64,000 nt of DNA, from NCBI RefSeq assembly GCF_009674485.1, contig NZ_WKJJ01000019.1:1-64000 (forward strand), given 5' to 3'. The notes below the pieces were generated by a model that was not told the origin of the DNA, did no database searches, and was given only the letters and a program-made list of their open reading frames with translations. This DNA is from Pseudoduganella rivuli. Its GTDB lineage: Bacteria > Pseudomonadota > Gammaproteobacteria > Burkholderiales > Burkholderiaceae_D. Both the position numbers and the translations under genes were made by a program. Shown here in pieces: positions 63,469-64,000 of this stretch (the first letter of the stretch is position 1; the number at the start of each line of letters is the position of its first letter).

Positions 63469-64000
63469 ATGATAGCCTCACTCCAGCACCTGCCACAGCC
63501 CAAGGCGTCCAGCGCCGAGCTGGGCGAACAGTTCACCGACCTGGCTCCGCCACTCAATGCGCGCCAGGCTGCCATTGAAAGCGCGCGCTGCCTGTATTGC
63601 TACGATGCGCCCTGTACCCGCATCTGCCCGTCGGAAATCGACGTGGCCAGCTTTATCCGCAATATCCACGAGCAGAATATCAACGGCGCGGCGGCCGGCA
63701 TCCTGAAACAGAATATTCTGGGCGGCAGCTGCTCGCGCGTCTGCCCGACGGAAATCCTGTGCGAAGACGCGTGCGTGCGCAACCACGATGCGGAAGGCCA
63801 GCCGGTGAAGATCGGCTTGCTGCAGCGCTATGCGCTGGACCACATGACGTTCACCGAACATCCCTTCCAGCGCGCGGCGTCCACCGGCAAGAAAATCGCC
63901 GTGGTGGGCGGCGGTCCGGCAGGCCTGTCGTGCGCGCACCGTCTGGCCATGCTGGGCAACGACGTGGTGATTTACGAAGCGCTGGAAAAAACCGGCGGCC
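63469..64000 (+). CDS. preT: NAD-dependent dihydropyrimidine dehydrogenase subunit PreT, partial
   Basis: The first 177 residues of a glutamate-synthase-small-subunit-like flavoprotein; it continues past the window edge. Cysteines 41, 44, 49, 53 and 88, 92, 98, 102 form the two Fe-S binding clusters, followed by the FAD motif VVGGGPAGLSCAHRLAMLG. With PreA it reduces uracil and thymine to the dihydro forms, the first step of the reductive pathway. Placement after aptA-ald-mmsA makes PreT far more likely than GltD or a ferredoxin reductase. Confidence 0.88.
   Translation, partial: MIASLQHLPQPKASSAELGEQFTDLAPPLNARQAAIESARCLYCYDAPCTRICPSEIDVASFIRNIHEQNINGAAAGILKQNILGGSCSRVCPTEILCEDACVRNHDAEGQPVKIGLLQRYALDHMTFTEHPFQRAASTGKKIAVVGGGPAGLSCAHRLAMLGNDVVIYEALEKTGG

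Overview
The window is high-GC, densely coding Gram-negative DNA with no rRNA, tRNA, IS element, phage or CRISPR array that I can see. Three TonB-dependent receptors, a Bordetella/Burkholderia-type porin, MocR, LysR and RutR-like regulators and the general protein style suggest a betaproteobacterium, most likely Oxalobacteraceae (Massilia, Duganella or Janthinobacterium relatives). That placement is inference from protein style; no marker gene is present.

The dominant theme is nucleic-acid and nucleoside catabolism. From the left: a PsiF-repeat protein; divergent hiuH and puuE (urate side); xdhA-xdhB-xdhC and guaD (purine base oxidation and deamination); an exported adenosine-deaminase-like protein; a large Oar-type TonB receptor ended by a strong terminator; then a secreted trio of lipoprotein 5'-nucleotidase, PLD-family phosphodiesterase and S1/P1 nuclease (13.9-17.9 kb). 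From 17.8 to 24.5 kb lies a mixed set: two solute-binding-like proteins, MAPEG, VOC, a Gly/Cys-tailed membrane protein, a cupin, a second TonB receptor and a small membrane protein. At 24.5-29.2 kb is a four-gene BMP-type nucleoside ABC importer, divergent from a third TonB receptor (29.9-32.2 kb).

At 32.4-34.7 kb, DUF969-DUF979-pcp looks like a 5-oxoproline/pyroglutamyl-peptide unit, followed by an AT-richer zeta-toxin-like kinase with a 61-aa partner. Nucleoside catabolism resumes with psuK-psuG-lysR on the minus strand (38.5-35.6 kb) and xapA, deoB-deoC-ALDH16-like-deoA-cdd-deaminase on the plus strand (38.8-47.3 kb). Then come SnoaL-like and VOC proteins, a LytS/LytTR two-component operon with a small membrane protein, a GNAT acetyltransferase, and an acidic-amino-acid section (tandem Asp/Glu racemase, LysR, porin, periplasmic binding protein, GltP-type symporter; 51-57 kb).

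The right end is the reductive pyrimidine branch: mocR-rutR-like regulators divergent from aptA, ald, mmsA and the start of preT, which runs off the edge. AptA would convert beta-alanine and pyruvate to malonate semialdehyde and alanine, Ald would return alanine to pyruvate and ammonium, and MmsA would give acetyl-CoA.

Read together, I infer a pathway from extracellular DNA/RNA to central metabolism: nucleases and a nucleotidase release nucleosides in the envelope, an exported deaminase may convert adenosine to inosine, TonB receptors and the BMP importer move substrates, and phosphorylases, deaminases, DeoB/DeoC plus an aldehyde dehydrogenase, XDH and the Pre/Pyd branch use the bases and sugars. 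Uricase, OHCU decarboxylase and the allantoate-degrading steps are not in the window.
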